64,000 bases of DNA, from NCBI GenBank assembly GCA_016192705.1, contig JACPTQ010000021.1:1-64000 (forward strand). Reading direction: 5' to 3'. The stretch comes from Deltaproteobacteria bacterium (GTDB lineage: Bacteria > Myxococcota > JACPTQ01). Numbering within the stretch: position 1 is the first letter of the stretch; every line of letters begins with the position of its first letter. A program made the translations under genes and the position numbers. A model generated the notes under the pieces. The model was not told the DNA's origin and searched no databases. It worked only from the letters and a program-made list of their open reading frames with translations. Shown in pieces: positions 16,777 to 25,009 of this stretch.

Positions 16777-18828
16777 TCATCGCGGCCGCTCAAAGGCCGA
16801 CAAACTCCTAAACCTCAGCATCTGGTCTTCAAACGACTTCGGGTAAACCACGCGCGCATCGACAACGCGGCCCGCCCCATCCTTCACGGCTTCAAGTTCC
16901 GGCATCACGCACGCAAAATAATGCGGCAAATTGATCGCCCGCGCGCGCGCCACCACTTCGTCGCGAAGCTTCTGGTCTATCTCGATTCCAAACCGCTCGA
17001 AAAGTCGCTTCGCCCCACGGTAATCGCCCTCCGCCTTGATGCGCATCAATTCCGCAAGCAGCTTCCCAACGCTCGCGCGCATTCGCTCGACATCTGGCAC
17101 GCGAAAATAGGCGCGCCCCTCTATCCGCTCAACGACAACCGCGCCCGCATCGCGCAAAAACCCGACGACCAAATGCTCCGCGCGCTGATGATCGTCTTCG
17201 ATTCGCTCGCCCGAGAGCTTGTACAGCATCATCAGATCCTGTCGCGCGTAGTCTTCATACGCCGCGATCGCCGCATCGCGATTCGGAAGCACGCCCGTCT
17301 CTACAAGTGCCGGGTCAAACATATGCCAGAGCGCGACCAAATCGGCCCGCGCCTCCTCGAGCGCTGAGCCGTACTCCTTCAAGTGCGTCGATGGATCGCC
17401 CTTCAGCGCCTCCGAGACTTTTCCCGACCCGTGCCCAATCACCTCGTGCATCGCGACGAGTGCGTTCCAGGCCGCTTCACCGTAACGTTTCGCGCGCTCT
17501 CGCTCTTCCGGCAACGCAAATTCCGCAAGCGCCGACGCCTTCAGTGCTCGGTCACGCGATTTCATGACGTTAATGAGGAGAACACTTTTCGACCCATGCT
17601 TCTCGCGAATCCACTCGGCGTTCGGCAGATTGATCCCCGAGGGCGTACTCGGTCCGCCGCCACCAACACCCACACGCACGCGAATCGCGTTCGCGACTGG
17701 CACCGTGACGCCGCGTCGCTTGAACGCATTTCGCCACGGCATCTTGTCTTCAAACTCCTGCGCGCGCTTGGCAATGGCGTGCATGACGCGCGACGTCTCC
17801 GGGTCGATGAACGAGACGAGCGCCTCGTATTCACCCTTCTGCCCGCGCGGGTCTTTGTAAACTTCGATGAACCCGTTGATCGTGTCGACGCGCGGTGTGT
17901 CTTTGAGCCACGCGATCGAATGCTCGTCGAATTTTTTTGGGTCGCCACTCATGAAGTAATCGATGAGAAGCGACAGAGTTTTTTGTTGCGCGGGCGATGC
18001 GAATTTCCGCGCTTCGTTCAGCTCTCGAATCACCGTGTGAAGCTCGGCGGAGTATCGGCCGGGCGGCATCGGGTTTGGGCTACAACACGGCGACGGCAAG
18101 CCGGCGCGATAAATCTCTTCGACGAGGCTGCCGTTTTTTCGGACGAGGCGCGAATTGAGCGGGTATTTCTCCTTAAACCCCTCGATATCGGACATCCGCA
18201 CGCCGCCAAAGTAGTAGTTATTGGCGCTCGCCGTGAGGATGTCTTCGCCTTTGGGGGGCTCCTTCGCGACGATGAGCGGTTCAAACGTTCGGTCGAAAAT
18301 CGTTCGCCGGAGCGCGCCCAATTCGGTCCGAAGGTCATTATCGAGTGGCAACTTCGCCCCGTCCTTTTGGGCCGCTTCGGCCGAAAGCACGAGCTCCTCA
18401 AACGAGAAATTCGGGACGATCTTCGCCTTCGTGCGATCGTGGTAGTTCCCGTTATGGATCCAAAGGACTTTCGCAAATTCGACGAGCCGCGCGCGGATAT
18501 CGGTTGGGATCGTGGTTGCGTGCGTGACGATCTCTTCGATGAGGCGGCGCAGTTTAAGCGCCTCGCGGTGGTTTTGGTCCCACGCGATATCGCGACCCGC
18601 GAGCGCCGCTCTATAGAGGTAGTAGGCGACGAGGCGTTCGTGCTGCGAAAGTTGCTCAAAGCCGTCCGCGTAGAGTTGGATGAGAGCGATATCGCCCACG
18701 CGCTCGACGAGATAGCGCCGTGTGTCGGGCGGCTCTGGCGGACGCGGCTGGGAAATTGGTTTCGCAGGCGTCGCGCACGCGATCGCCATCAGGCCAACGA
18801 CTCCGTATTTTGCGACACCCGTCAACAA
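16777..18828 (-). CDS. DPP III-family (M49) zinc peptidase, predicted lipoprotein
   Basis: Dipeptidyl-peptidase III enzymes remove dipeptides from the N-terminus of short peptides. The family-defining zinc motif HExxxGH is present as HEVIGHGSGK (about 463-472), with the second motif EEARADLVALW (about 492-502) supplying the third ligand. Length (683) fits bacterial members. The N-terminus is hydrophobic with a Cys in GLMAIACATP, a probable lipobox, so this copy appears to be envelope-anchored while most known DPP IIIs are cytosolic. The start is a TTG at 18828 without a clear ribosome site and is uncertain. The downstream Cys-rich lipoprotein is 16 bases away. Confidence 0.9.
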   Translation of the reverse strand: MLTGVAKYGVVGLMAIACATPAKPISQPRPPEPPDTRRYLVERVGDIALIQLYADGFEQLSQHERLVAYYLYRAALAGRDIAWDQNHREALKLRRLIEEIVTHATTIPTDIRARLVEFAKVLWIHNGNYHDRTKAKIVPNFSFEELVLSAEAAQKDGAKLPLDNDLRTELGALRRTIFDRTFEPLIVAKEPPKGEDILTASANNYYFGGVRMSDIEGFKEKYPLNSRLVRKNGSLVEEIYRAGLPSPCCSPNPMPPGRYSAELHTVIRELNEARKFASPAQQKTLSLLIDYFMSGDPKKFDEHSIAWLKDTPRVDTINGFIEVYKDPRGQKGEYEALVSFIDPETSRVMHAIAKRAQEFEDKMPWRNAFKRRGVTVPVANAIRVRVGVGGGGPSTPSGINLPNAEWIREKHGSKSVLLINVMKSRDRALKASALAEFALPEERERAKRYGEAAWNALVAMHEVIGHGSGKVSEALKGDPSTHLKEYGSALEEARADLVALWHMFDPALVETGVLPNRDAAIAAYEDYARQDLMMLYKLSGERIEDDHQRAEHLVVGFLRDAGAVVVERIEGRAYFRVPDVERMRASVGKLLAELMRIKAEGDYRGAKRLFERFGIEIDQKLRDEVVARARAINLPHYFACVMPELEAVKDGAGRVVDARVVYPKSFEDQMLRFRSLSAFERPR

Positions 18829-18954
18829 ATGAAGCTGCCCCTAAAAAGCCTAGAGAATACCATAGGGCACATTTCCCTACAACCAGGAAATTAGCGATTG
18901 ACTGAGAAAGGTTGCGCGGGTTGAATCGTAAGAGGGGGGAGAAGTGGGGCGCCG

Positions 18955-19437
18955 ATGTTGAGCCTAATCGTCCTGGCGGCCGTGCTTGGTTCAGGGTCAT
19001 CGCTGACCGGGGCGGTGAACCTCAACGACGCAACGGTTCAGCAGTGCTGTGCGGCGGGGATTCCGCGTGGGGCGTGCGATCTCGGGGTCGCGGCGCGCGA
19101 GAGCCTGCGCGAAAAGGCGCGGTGGTACGACTGGAAGATGTTTGTGCAGTTCGTGAAGATTCGGGCGGCGAGTCCCAAGGGTCGGCGCGAGTGCGATTCG
19201 TCGTGTCTTGCGGCGCTGGATCGCGCGAAGGTCGAGAAGAAGCGCGTGAGCTTAAACCCGTTCAACAAGCAGACGTATGACCGGGTTCAGATTCCGGGGT
19301 TCGTGACGTGGATCGTTTTTCCGACCGCGGGGCGATGTCCGATCGAAAAGCCGTTCGATCCGTGCTGGAAGACGCCGGGCACGGGAATCACGCCGACCGC
19401 GACGCAGCTGGGCGCGACGCAAAATCGGTGCGAGTGA
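18955..19437 (+). CDS. small exported Cys-containing protein
   Basis: A 160-residue protein that I do not recognise. The N-terminus looks like a signal peptide (MLSLIVLAAVLGSGSSLTGA). The mature part has Cys pairs (QQCCAAG, ECDSSC, RCPIEK, DPCWK), which suggests disulfides outside the cytoplasm. A purine-rich ribosome site (GGGGAGAAG) lies before the ATG. It is divergent from the DPP III-like gene, 126 bases away. A piece of repeat R4 follows the stop. Confidence 0.65.
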   Translation: MLSLIVLAAVLGSGSSLTGAVNLNDATVQQCCAAGIPRGACDLGVAARESLREKARWYDWKMFVQFVKIRAASPKGRRECDSSCLAALDRAKVEKKRVSLNPFNKQTYDRVQIPGFVTWIVFPTAGRCPIEKPFDPCWKTPGTGITPTATQLGATQNRCE

Positions 19438-19439
19438 GA

Positions 19440-19480
19440 AGAGGATTCACCACGGAGACGTGGAGTCACTGAGGAATCTC
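19440..19480 (+). repeat. repeat R4-like fragment
   Basis: The sequence GATTCACCACGGAGACGTGG followed by AGTCACTGAGG resembles the CACGGAGACACGGAG repeats known from many bacterial genomes. Only one arm is present. It separates two convergent genes. Confidence 0.45.
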
Positions 19481-20255
19481 ATACTGGGCCAAGAACCAGA
19501 TGGGCGCGGGCGAGGACGCGGGCGTCGGCGCTTCTGTGGAGCGTGCCGGTAAAAGTGAGTGGCGCGTCGGTGGATTTGGCGAGGCGAAGCGCGAGGGTGT
19601 CGCCGGAGACGGCCTCTGTGTCGTACGAAATCTGAAAGTGTGTGAGGACGAGGTTGTCGGCGCCGGGAAAGCCCGGTGCACTCGCGCGTGCGGCGTTGGT
19701 GCGCGCGTCGTCGAAGTAATCGATGTATCGCGCGTGGTTGACGTGCTGAAGAAGATCGGTGTCGGACGGGCGGACGATGATGGGAAGTTCAATCTCGGGT
19801 GCGGGTGCGGGAGCGGGTGCGGTTGCGGGTGCGGGTGCGGGAGCGGGTGCGGGTGCGGTTGCGGGAGCCAGCGAGCGCACGTCGTCGGGAATCGGCTGGG
19901 GCGTCCCGGTGCCATCGATAAAAACGCCCGTAATTTCGCCGCGCGCGACGTGGGTGCCATCCGCGCTTCGATAGACCGTGTGCCCAATGCTAAGGCTCGT
20001 GCGTCCGACGCGCGTCACGTCGAGGGTTGCGACGAGATCCTCGTCGTGGTGCGTTGGCTTGAGCAGATCGATCGATTGCGCGCGAACGACCAAGTGGTTG
20101 CCGTGACTGAAGAGGCGCCCGAGCGCGACCGTCGGATCGGCGAGCGCCTCCCAGCGCAGGTGTTCGAGATAGCGCGCGAACTGTGCGGCGCCGATGCGGC
20201 CCGAGCGATCGAGCTCGTAACCGCGGGTTCGAAAGGTGCGCGTTAGCTGCGGCAT
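19479..20255 (-). CDS. double-hotdog acyl-ACP thioesterase-like protein
   Basis: A 258-residue protein with two hotdog domains, the layout of FatA/FatB-type acyl-ACP thioesterases, which release fatty acids from acyl carrier protein. The first domain holds RTRGYELDRSGRIGAAQFAR and YLEHLRWEAL (to about 40). The second has RPSDTDLLQHVNHARYIDYF (about 163-182) with the typical Asp/Asn-His pair. Between them (about 127-152) lies an Ala-Pro repeat linker encoded by GCGGGT-type microsatellite DNA. A longer upstream reading exists, but its extra residues are antisense to the neighbouring gene. The start at 20255 is 21 bases from the divergent exported-protein gene. Confidence 0.8.
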   Translation of the reverse strand: MPQLTRTFRTRGYELDRSGRIGAAQFARYLEHLRWEALADPTVALGRLFSHGNHLVVRAQSIDLLKPTHHDEDLVATLDVTRVGRTSLSIGHTVYRSADGTHVARGEITGVFIDGTGTPQPIPDDVRSLAPATAPAPAPAPAPATAPAPAPAPEIELPIIVRPSDTDLLQHVNHARYIDYFDDARTNAARASAPGFPGADNLVLTHFQISYDTEAVSGDTLALRLAKSTDAPLTFTGTLHRSADARVLARAHLVLGPV

Positions 20256-20276
20256 GACAATAGCGCGTCGTATATC

Positions 20277-21617
20277 ATGAGAGTGATGCGCGGCGCATGG
20301 TGGCTCTTGGTTTTGCCTGTCCTCGCGGGGGCAGATGGAACGACCGGTTGCGGCCGGACGCCGATCACGATTCCGCCGACGAGCGATGTGGTTACGGTGA
20401 CGCGTATTTCCGCCAACGATTCGATTGGGAACGAAGACGTCGCCGTGACGTCCAACGAGCGCGGCGATTTTGTCGTGGTGTGGAGCCAAATCAACGCGCC
20501 CGGTTGGTCGACGGTCTACGGTGCGCGCTTTGTGCCCGGCGCTGGCTGGCTCCCGCAACAAGACCTTCGCTCGACGATGGGGGGAAACGTCGTGTCCCCA
20601 GCGGTTGCGGTCGATCCATCGGGAAATGCGGTTGCGGTTTGGAAGGAGCAGTGGGTCGTGGACGGTGGGACGATGCCCGCCATTTTTTGGAATCGCTTCG
20701 CGGTTGGCGCCGCAGGTTGGGGCGATGCAGGGCCGCTCCACGATTTTGAAGGCGGATTCAACGGCGCGTCGAATCCATTCGTGGCGGCAAGCACGACCGG
20801 GAGCGTCGTCGTGACGTGGGCGTATCGAGACCCGTCCGCGCGTGTCGTCAGCGGCGCGTCGGGCACGCTGGGTGCGGTCATTGTTTTGTCGGACGGAGGC
20901 GGGGCGGGGGATACGGTCGGCGCCTTGGACTCGTCTGGCAACCTGCTCGCCGCCTGGCGCAACGGCTACGGCGAATTCGAGTGGCTTCTCAGAGCGTTCG
21001 ATGGGGGGACCGTGGCGACCGGAAACTGGGCGTTTTCAGGGTATTCGGCCGAATTGACCGATCCGCCGGTTTTCGATCCATCGGGAAACGGGTTTCTTCT
21101 TTTCACAATCTCCGATTCCTTCAATCGACATTTGCTTCTGTTTCGAATGGAGCGACAGACGGACGGCGGGATTGGCACATCGATGACGTCCGTCGCGGCG
21201 TCCGTTCAAGACGACGCGCGAATGGTTCTCGACGAGACGGGGCGCGGGTATGCCGCGTATCGCTACACGAGTAGCGCCCTGAATGTCGTCTCGTTCACAA
21301 TTGATGGCGGGTTGTCAGATGCTGGCTCGTCGGCCGACGCCGTTGTGGCGGACGAGTCGATGTTCGATCTCGTGGTCGTGCCGGATGCGGGCGTTCGCCT
21401 CGTTTGGTTCGTCGAAGTTCCCGAATTAGGCTGGGGCTTGGCGTCGGCACGGGTTGGACCCGGCGGAACCATAGGAACGGCATCGCGTACGCTCATCACG
21501 CCAAAAATGGACAGAGATTCGCCGGACGCGCTGAGCGTCGCGACGGATCGTTCGGGGCGGTCGATCGTCGTATTTTCCTATGTCGGCGATATGTGGGCGG
21601 GCGAAATCAGGTTTTGA
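20277..21617 (+). CDS. exported beta-propeller-like protein
   Basis: A 446-residue protein without a family I can name. The first 25 residues form a signal peptide, and a Cys at about residue 25 (GTTGCGRTP) may be a lipid-attachment site though the lipobox is poor. The remainder repeats short strands of the type VVVWSQ, AVAVWKE, VVVTWAYRD and LLAAWRN at regular intervals, often with DPSGN or DSSGN turns, which suggests a propeller. Extracellular binding is the likely role. It starts 21 bases from the divergent thioesterase-like gene. Confidence 0.7.
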   Translation: MRVMRGAWWLLVLPVLAGADGTTGCGRTPITIPPTSDVVTVTRISANDSIGNEDVAVTSNERGDFVVVWSQINAPGWSTVYGARFVPGAGWLPQQDLRSTMGGNVVSPAVAVDPSGNAVAVWKEQWVVDGGTMPAIFWNRFAVGAAGWGDAGPLHDFEGGFNGASNPFVAASTTGSVVVTWAYRDPSARVVSGASGTLGAVIVLSDGGGAGDTVGALDSSGNLLAAWRNGYGEFEWLLRAFDGGTVATGNWAFSGYSAELTDPPVFDPSGNGFLLFTISDSFNRHLLLFRMERQTDGGIGTSMTSVAASVQDDARMVLDETGRGYAAYRYTSSALNVVSFTIDGGLSDAGSSADAVVADESMFDLVVVPDAGVRLVWFVEVPELGWGLASARVGPGGTIGTASRTLITPKMDRDSPDALSVATDRSGRSIVVFSYVGDMWAGEIRF

Positions 21618-21679
21618 ACGATGCGAGCACGGGGGCGTTGATTTGACGGCAGCCGGCGTCGATTCGTAGAGTCGTCAAG

Positions 21680-23008
21680 ATGATCGCAATTCCAGTTTTG
21701 CTTTTCGGGTTGGGCGCGGCCGGCGGGCGTTTTGCGGTGGTCGCGGAGACGCTATACACGATGGGGCCCGCGGGCGTTTTGAAAAACGCGGTTGTCGTTG
21801 TTGAGGGCGGTAAGATCGCGTCGATCGAGAAGGCCGTTCCCGCGGGTGTGCGCATCGTGAAGGCGAGGGCGGTGATGCCGGGCCTCGTCGATTTGCATAC
21901 GCACCTCGGCGTTTACGCGGAGCCGCTTGTCGAATCGCACGCCGATGGAAATGAGATGTCGAACCCCGTGACGCCGCACGTGCGGGCGATCGATGCGTTT
22001 CACGTCGCTGACCCAGCGATTCGCGCGGCGGTTGCTGGCGGCACGACGACGGTCATCGCGCGGCCGGGGTCTGGAAATGTGATCGGCGGGATTGGGGTTC
22101 TTCTGAAACTCAAGCCAGGCAAGGGATTCGCGGAGATGGTCGTGCGCGAGGAGGCCGATCTCAAGATGGCGCTCGAGTGGAACCCGATTCTTGTTTACGG
22201 TGGAAAGGGGAAGACGCCGGCGACACGCATGGCGGTCTACGCGATTGCGCGAAAGGCGTTTGTGGCGGCGCGCGAGTATGTCGCGGCGTGGGAGCGGTAC
22301 GGGCGCGAGAAGGCGTCGGGCAAGAGGGACGCGAAGGAGCCCGACCGTGATTTGGGGAAGGAGGCGCTGGCGAAAGTCTTGCGGCGCGAGATTCCGGTGC
22401 ACATCCACACGGCGCGCGCGGACGAGGTGATCGCGGCGCTCGATTTCGTTGAAGAGTTTCGGCTCGATGCGCACATTGGGCACGCGGAGTGGGGATACCT
22501 CGTTGCGGGCGAGGTTGCGCGGCGAAAGGGGCGCGTGGTTGTGGGGCCGCGGCTCTTTCGGCCGAACCCTGAGACGCAGCGGCTTGATAACATCGCGGCG
22601 CTTTATCGAAAGGCTGGCGTTGAAGTTGCGCTGACGACGGATCACCCGGTTGTGGCGCAAGGGCAGTTTTTGACGATGGCGGCGCACGCCGTGAAATACG
22701 GACTTCCGCGCGACGACGCACTGCGGGCGCTCACGATCGTGCCGGCGCGGTTTGCGCGAATTGACGACCGCGTGGGGAGCATCGAGAAGGGGAAGGATGC
22801 TGATTTGGTGCTGCTCACGGGCGATCCGATCGAGCTGACGACGCGCGTGGAAGAGGTTTATGTGGACGGGGTGCGCGTGTGGAGCGGGAAGAAGGATAAG
22901 AGTCAACGCGACGGCGGAGAGACGCAAAGAGAAGGGGCATCTTTTCTTGCGCCTTCGTGGCTTGGCGGCTTGGCGTTGAATCCGGGATCGGGAGCGGGAG
23001 CGCGATGA
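21680..23008 (+). CDS. exported amidohydrolase with intact metal site
   Basis: A 442-residue metal-dependent amidohydrolase of the imidazolonepropionase/dihydroorotase-like group. A signal-like N-terminus precedes a small beta-sandwich, then PGLVDLHTHLG (about 71-81) with the HxH ligands. VHIHTARADE (about 241), HIGHAEW (about 264) and LTTDHPV (about 318) supply the remaining ligands, and the C-terminal sandwich includes KGKDADLVLLTGDP. All expected metal ligands are present. The substrate is unknown; peptide-like or cyclic amides are typical. The last 35 or so residues are Gln/Arg/Gly-rich and come from a repeat R4 hairpin (22903-22980) that has extended the frame. The next, related gene overlaps by ATGA. 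Confidence 0.85.
   Translation: MIAIPVLLFGLGAAGGRFAVVAETLYTMGPAGVLKNAVVVVEGGKIASIEKAVPAGVRIVKARAVMPGLVDLHTHLGVYAEPLVESHADGNEMSNPVTPHVRAIDAFHVADPAIRAAVAGGTTTVIARPGSGNVIGGIGVLLKLKPGKGFAEMVVREEADLKMALEWNPILVYGGKGKTPATRMAVYAIARKAFVAAREYVAAWERYGREKASGKRDAKEPDRDLGKEALAKVLRREIPVHIHTARADEVIAALDFVEEFRLDAHIGHAEWGYLVAGEVARRKGRVVVGPRLFRPNPETQRLDNIAALYRKAGVEVALTTDHPVVAQGQFLTMAAHAVKYGLPRDDALRALTIVPARFARIDDRVGSIEKGKDADLVLLTGDPIELTTRVEEVYVDGVRVWSGKKDKSQRDGGETQREGASFLAPSWLGGLALNPGSGAGAR
22903..22980. repeat. repeat R4 hairpin inside the amidohydrolase 3' end
   Basis: Left arm CAACGCGACGGCGGAGAGAC and right arm CTTGGCGGCTTGGCGTTGAA are imperfect inverted copies, with CTTGCGCCTTCGTGG before the right arm. The CGCAAAG and GCGCCTT words match the repeat at 45822-45903. 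It is translated as the C-terminal extension of the amidohydrolase. Confidence 0.6.
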
Positions 23009-24225
23009 ACGCTCTGTTGCTTACAGCGGTTTTGTCGGCGGCGCCGGGCGAGTATTTCGTGCGCGGGGAGAGGGTTTACACGATGGACGGTGCGCCAATC
23101 GAGAACGGGTTCGTTCATGTGCGCGGCGGGAAGATCATCGATGTCGGCGTGAACCTTGCTCTGCCGTCGGGCGCGCGCGTCGTTCGCGCGAAGGTGGTGA
23201 TGCCGCCGCTTTTCGCCGCACCAAGCACCATCGGGCTTCAGGGGGTGCGCGGCAACGATTCGGTCGAGTCAACCGCAGCCGTGACGCCGGGAATCGATGT
23301 CATCGCCGCGATTGACCCGTTCCACCGCGCCTTCGTGAATGTCCGCGCGGAAGGTGTCGGCTTCGCGCTCGTGTTGCCAGCTTTTTCAAACGTTCTCGGT
23401 GGCTCGGGTGGCGTCATTCGCACCGTGGGAACGATCGTGGGGCAGATGGTGGTCGAGCGCCGCGCGGGGTTTGCGTTGGGGTTCGGCGAGGTTCCGAAAG
23501 CGCAGCACGCGAAAAACGGCGTTTCATCGCGCATGGGCGCGGTTGCCGCACTTCGGGGAGCGCTCACGGCCGCGCTCGACCATCGCGAGCGCGAGGCTCA
23601 CACAGCGCGCGAGACGGCGTTGAAGCCGGATCCGGCGCCCGCTCCATTGCCCAAGAACCTTGACCACGAGGCGCTCCGGCCGCTTCTCGCGCGTGACGTC
23701 CCAGCTTTCGTGCGCGCGCAGCGACGAGACGACATCCTCACGGCGCTTCGATTGGCGGACGAGTTTAACATTCGCGTTGTCATCGTGGGCGGCGCCGAGG
23801 CGCCGAAGGTTGCGTCGCTTCTCGCCGCAAAGAAGATCGGTGTCCTATACGGGCCGCTGCGCTCGGTGTTTCGAACGCCGGAGCTCACGGCGGTCTCCGA
23901 AACGGGGCCGGCCGCCCTCGCGCGTGCGGGCGTAACCGTTGGGCTCGCGCCCGATGAGGGGCCGCTCTACCAGACGTCGGGTTCGCGAGATTTGCTCATC
24001 GATGCGGCGCTCGCGGTGCGCGGTGGACTCCCCGTCGATCTCGCACTCGCGGCCATCACGCGGGTCCCAGCGGAGCTTGCGGGCGTCGGCGATCGGGTGG
24101 GACGCATCAAGTCGGGACGCAGCGCGGATTTGCTGCTCCTCGACGGGCCACCGTTCGCAACCGCGACGCGCGCGCAATCGCTCATCTTGAATGGCGTTGT
24201 GGTGTCGGGGAAAAAAAGCCGGTAG
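23005..24225 (+). CDS. amidohydrolase paralogue lacking metal ligands
   Basis: A 406-residue protein with a signal peptide (MNALLLTAVLSAAPGE) and the same domain plan as the preceding amidohydrolase (YTMDGAPIENGFVHVRGGKI opens the sandwich, SADLLLLDGPP closes it). The catalytic positions differ: the HxH segment reads MPPLFAAPST, the strand-5 His region reads PAFVRAQRRDD and the strand-6 region reads VIVGGAEAPK, so four metal-binding His are missing. An Asp remains in APDEGP. It is probably catalytically inactive and may partner or regulate the active neighbour, with which it overlaps by ATGA. A gene on its way to decay is the alternative, but the frame is intact and clean. Confidence 0.8.
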   Translation: MNALLLTAVLSAAPGEYFVRGERVYTMDGAPIENGFVHVRGGKIIDVGVNLALPSGARVVRAKVVMPPLFAAPSTIGLQGVRGNDSVESTAAVTPGIDVIAAIDPFHRAFVNVRAEGVGFALVLPAFSNVLGGSGGVIRTVGTIVGQMVVERRAGFALGFGEVPKAQHAKNGVSSRMGAVAALRGALTAALDHREREAHTARETALKPDPAPAPLPKNLDHEALRPLLARDVPAFVRAQRRDDILTALRLADEFNIRVVIVGGAEAPKVASLLAAKKIGVLYGPLRSVFRTPELTAVSETGPAALARAGVTVGLAPDEGPLYQTSGSRDLLIDAALAVRGGLPVDLALAAITRVPAELAGVGDRVGRIKSGRSADLLLLDGPPFATATRAQSLILNGVVVSGKKSR

Positions 24226-24228
24226 CCG

Positions 24229-24438
24229 CTAAGCCGACTTCGTGGCTTCTTGTTTGGCGATTGGGACTTCGATCGAAGTTGGTCGTGGCGCCGGTTTTAC
24301 GGCGAGGCGCAGCGTTCCAAAGAGGAGTCCAAACGCAAGAGCCGTGAAAGCCATCGCGTTAAAAACGATGCCAATTCCAGCCTGGGACAACAGCAGCGCG
24401 GCGTTGAACGTGAGAGCAACCCAGAGCAAGATTCGCAT
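24229..24438 (-). CDS. small membrane protein
   Basis: A 69-residue protein with two hydrophobic segments (about 3-18 and 23-42) and a polar tail rich in Pro, Lys and Thr. GGAGG and AAGGAAG lie just before the ATG at 24438, which favours it over a Met eight codons earlier. No family is recognised. It lies 48 bases downstream of trmL on the same strand and ends 3 bases from the convergent amidohydrolase paralogue. Confidence 0.6.
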   Translation of the reverse strand: MRILLWVALTFNAALLLSQAGIGIVFNAMAFTALAFGLLFGTLRLAVKPAPRPTSIEVPIAKQEATKSA

Positions 24439-24486
24439 GCTTCCTTTTCCTCCTTGTTTCAATGTAAGGGTGCGGCCGTGGAATTG

Positions 24487-25002
24487 TCAAAAATCGCGGC
24501 GTGGTTTGGCTGGGTGACATTTGCATTCGCCTTCCGGGTGTGCCGACTGGAGGCCAGGAAATGCGTTTTGCCGAAGCGCCTCGAAGAGGACGATGCTGAC
24601 GGCGTTGGCGAGATTGAGGCTGCGAATCTTGTCGTTGATGGGAATTCGAAACACGCGCTCGGATTCGCGATCGACGAGGGCGACGGGAAGTCCCTTTGTC
24701 TCCTTTCCGAACACGATAAAGTCACCAGGCGCAAAGTGGACGTCTGTATACGGCTGCTTCGCCCGCGTACTCAAGAAAAAAAAACGCGCGGTTGGATTTG
24801 CGGCGCAGAGGTCGTCGAGCGACGCATGGCGGCGCAGGTCAACAGACGGCCAATAGTCGAGCCCCGCGCGCTTCAAGTAACGGTCTTCGAGCGAAAAGCC
24901 CAGCCGCCCGCAAAGGTGAAGCGGCGTTCCGGTGCCAGCGCAGAGGCGCGCGATCGAGCCGGTGTTTTGCGGGATCTCGGGCTCGACGAGGACGACGTTC
25001 AT
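24487..25002 (-). CDS. trmL: tRNA (cytidine/uridine-34 2'-O)-methyltransferase
   Basis: A SPOUT-class methyltransferase that modifies the ribose of the wobble nucleotide in certain leucine tRNAs, using S-adenosylmethionine. At 171 residues it is normal length. The three family motifs are visible: NTGSIARLC (about 14-22), FGKETKGLP (about 98-106) and LNLANAVSIVLFEALRQ (about 129-145), which forms the knot. The last 20 residues are Cys/His/Pro-rich and not family-like. It starts 7 bases after ffh, so both are probably co-transcribed. Confidence 0.93.
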   Translation of the reverse strand: MNVVLVEPEIPQNTGSIARLCAGTGTPLHLCGRLGFSLEDRYLKRAGLDYWPSVDLRRHASLDDLCAANPTARFFFLSTRAKQPYTDVHFAPGDFIVFGKETKGLPVALVDRESERVFRIPINDKIRSLNLANAVSIVLFEALRQNAFPGLQSAHPEGECKCHPAKPRRDF

Positions 25003-25009
25003 TGAAATG

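Noticed and set aside
17383-18894. 503-codon plus-strand open frame opposite the DPP III-like gene
   Set aside because: Arg-rich shadow frame; the HEVIGH/EEARAD enzyme lies on the minus strand.
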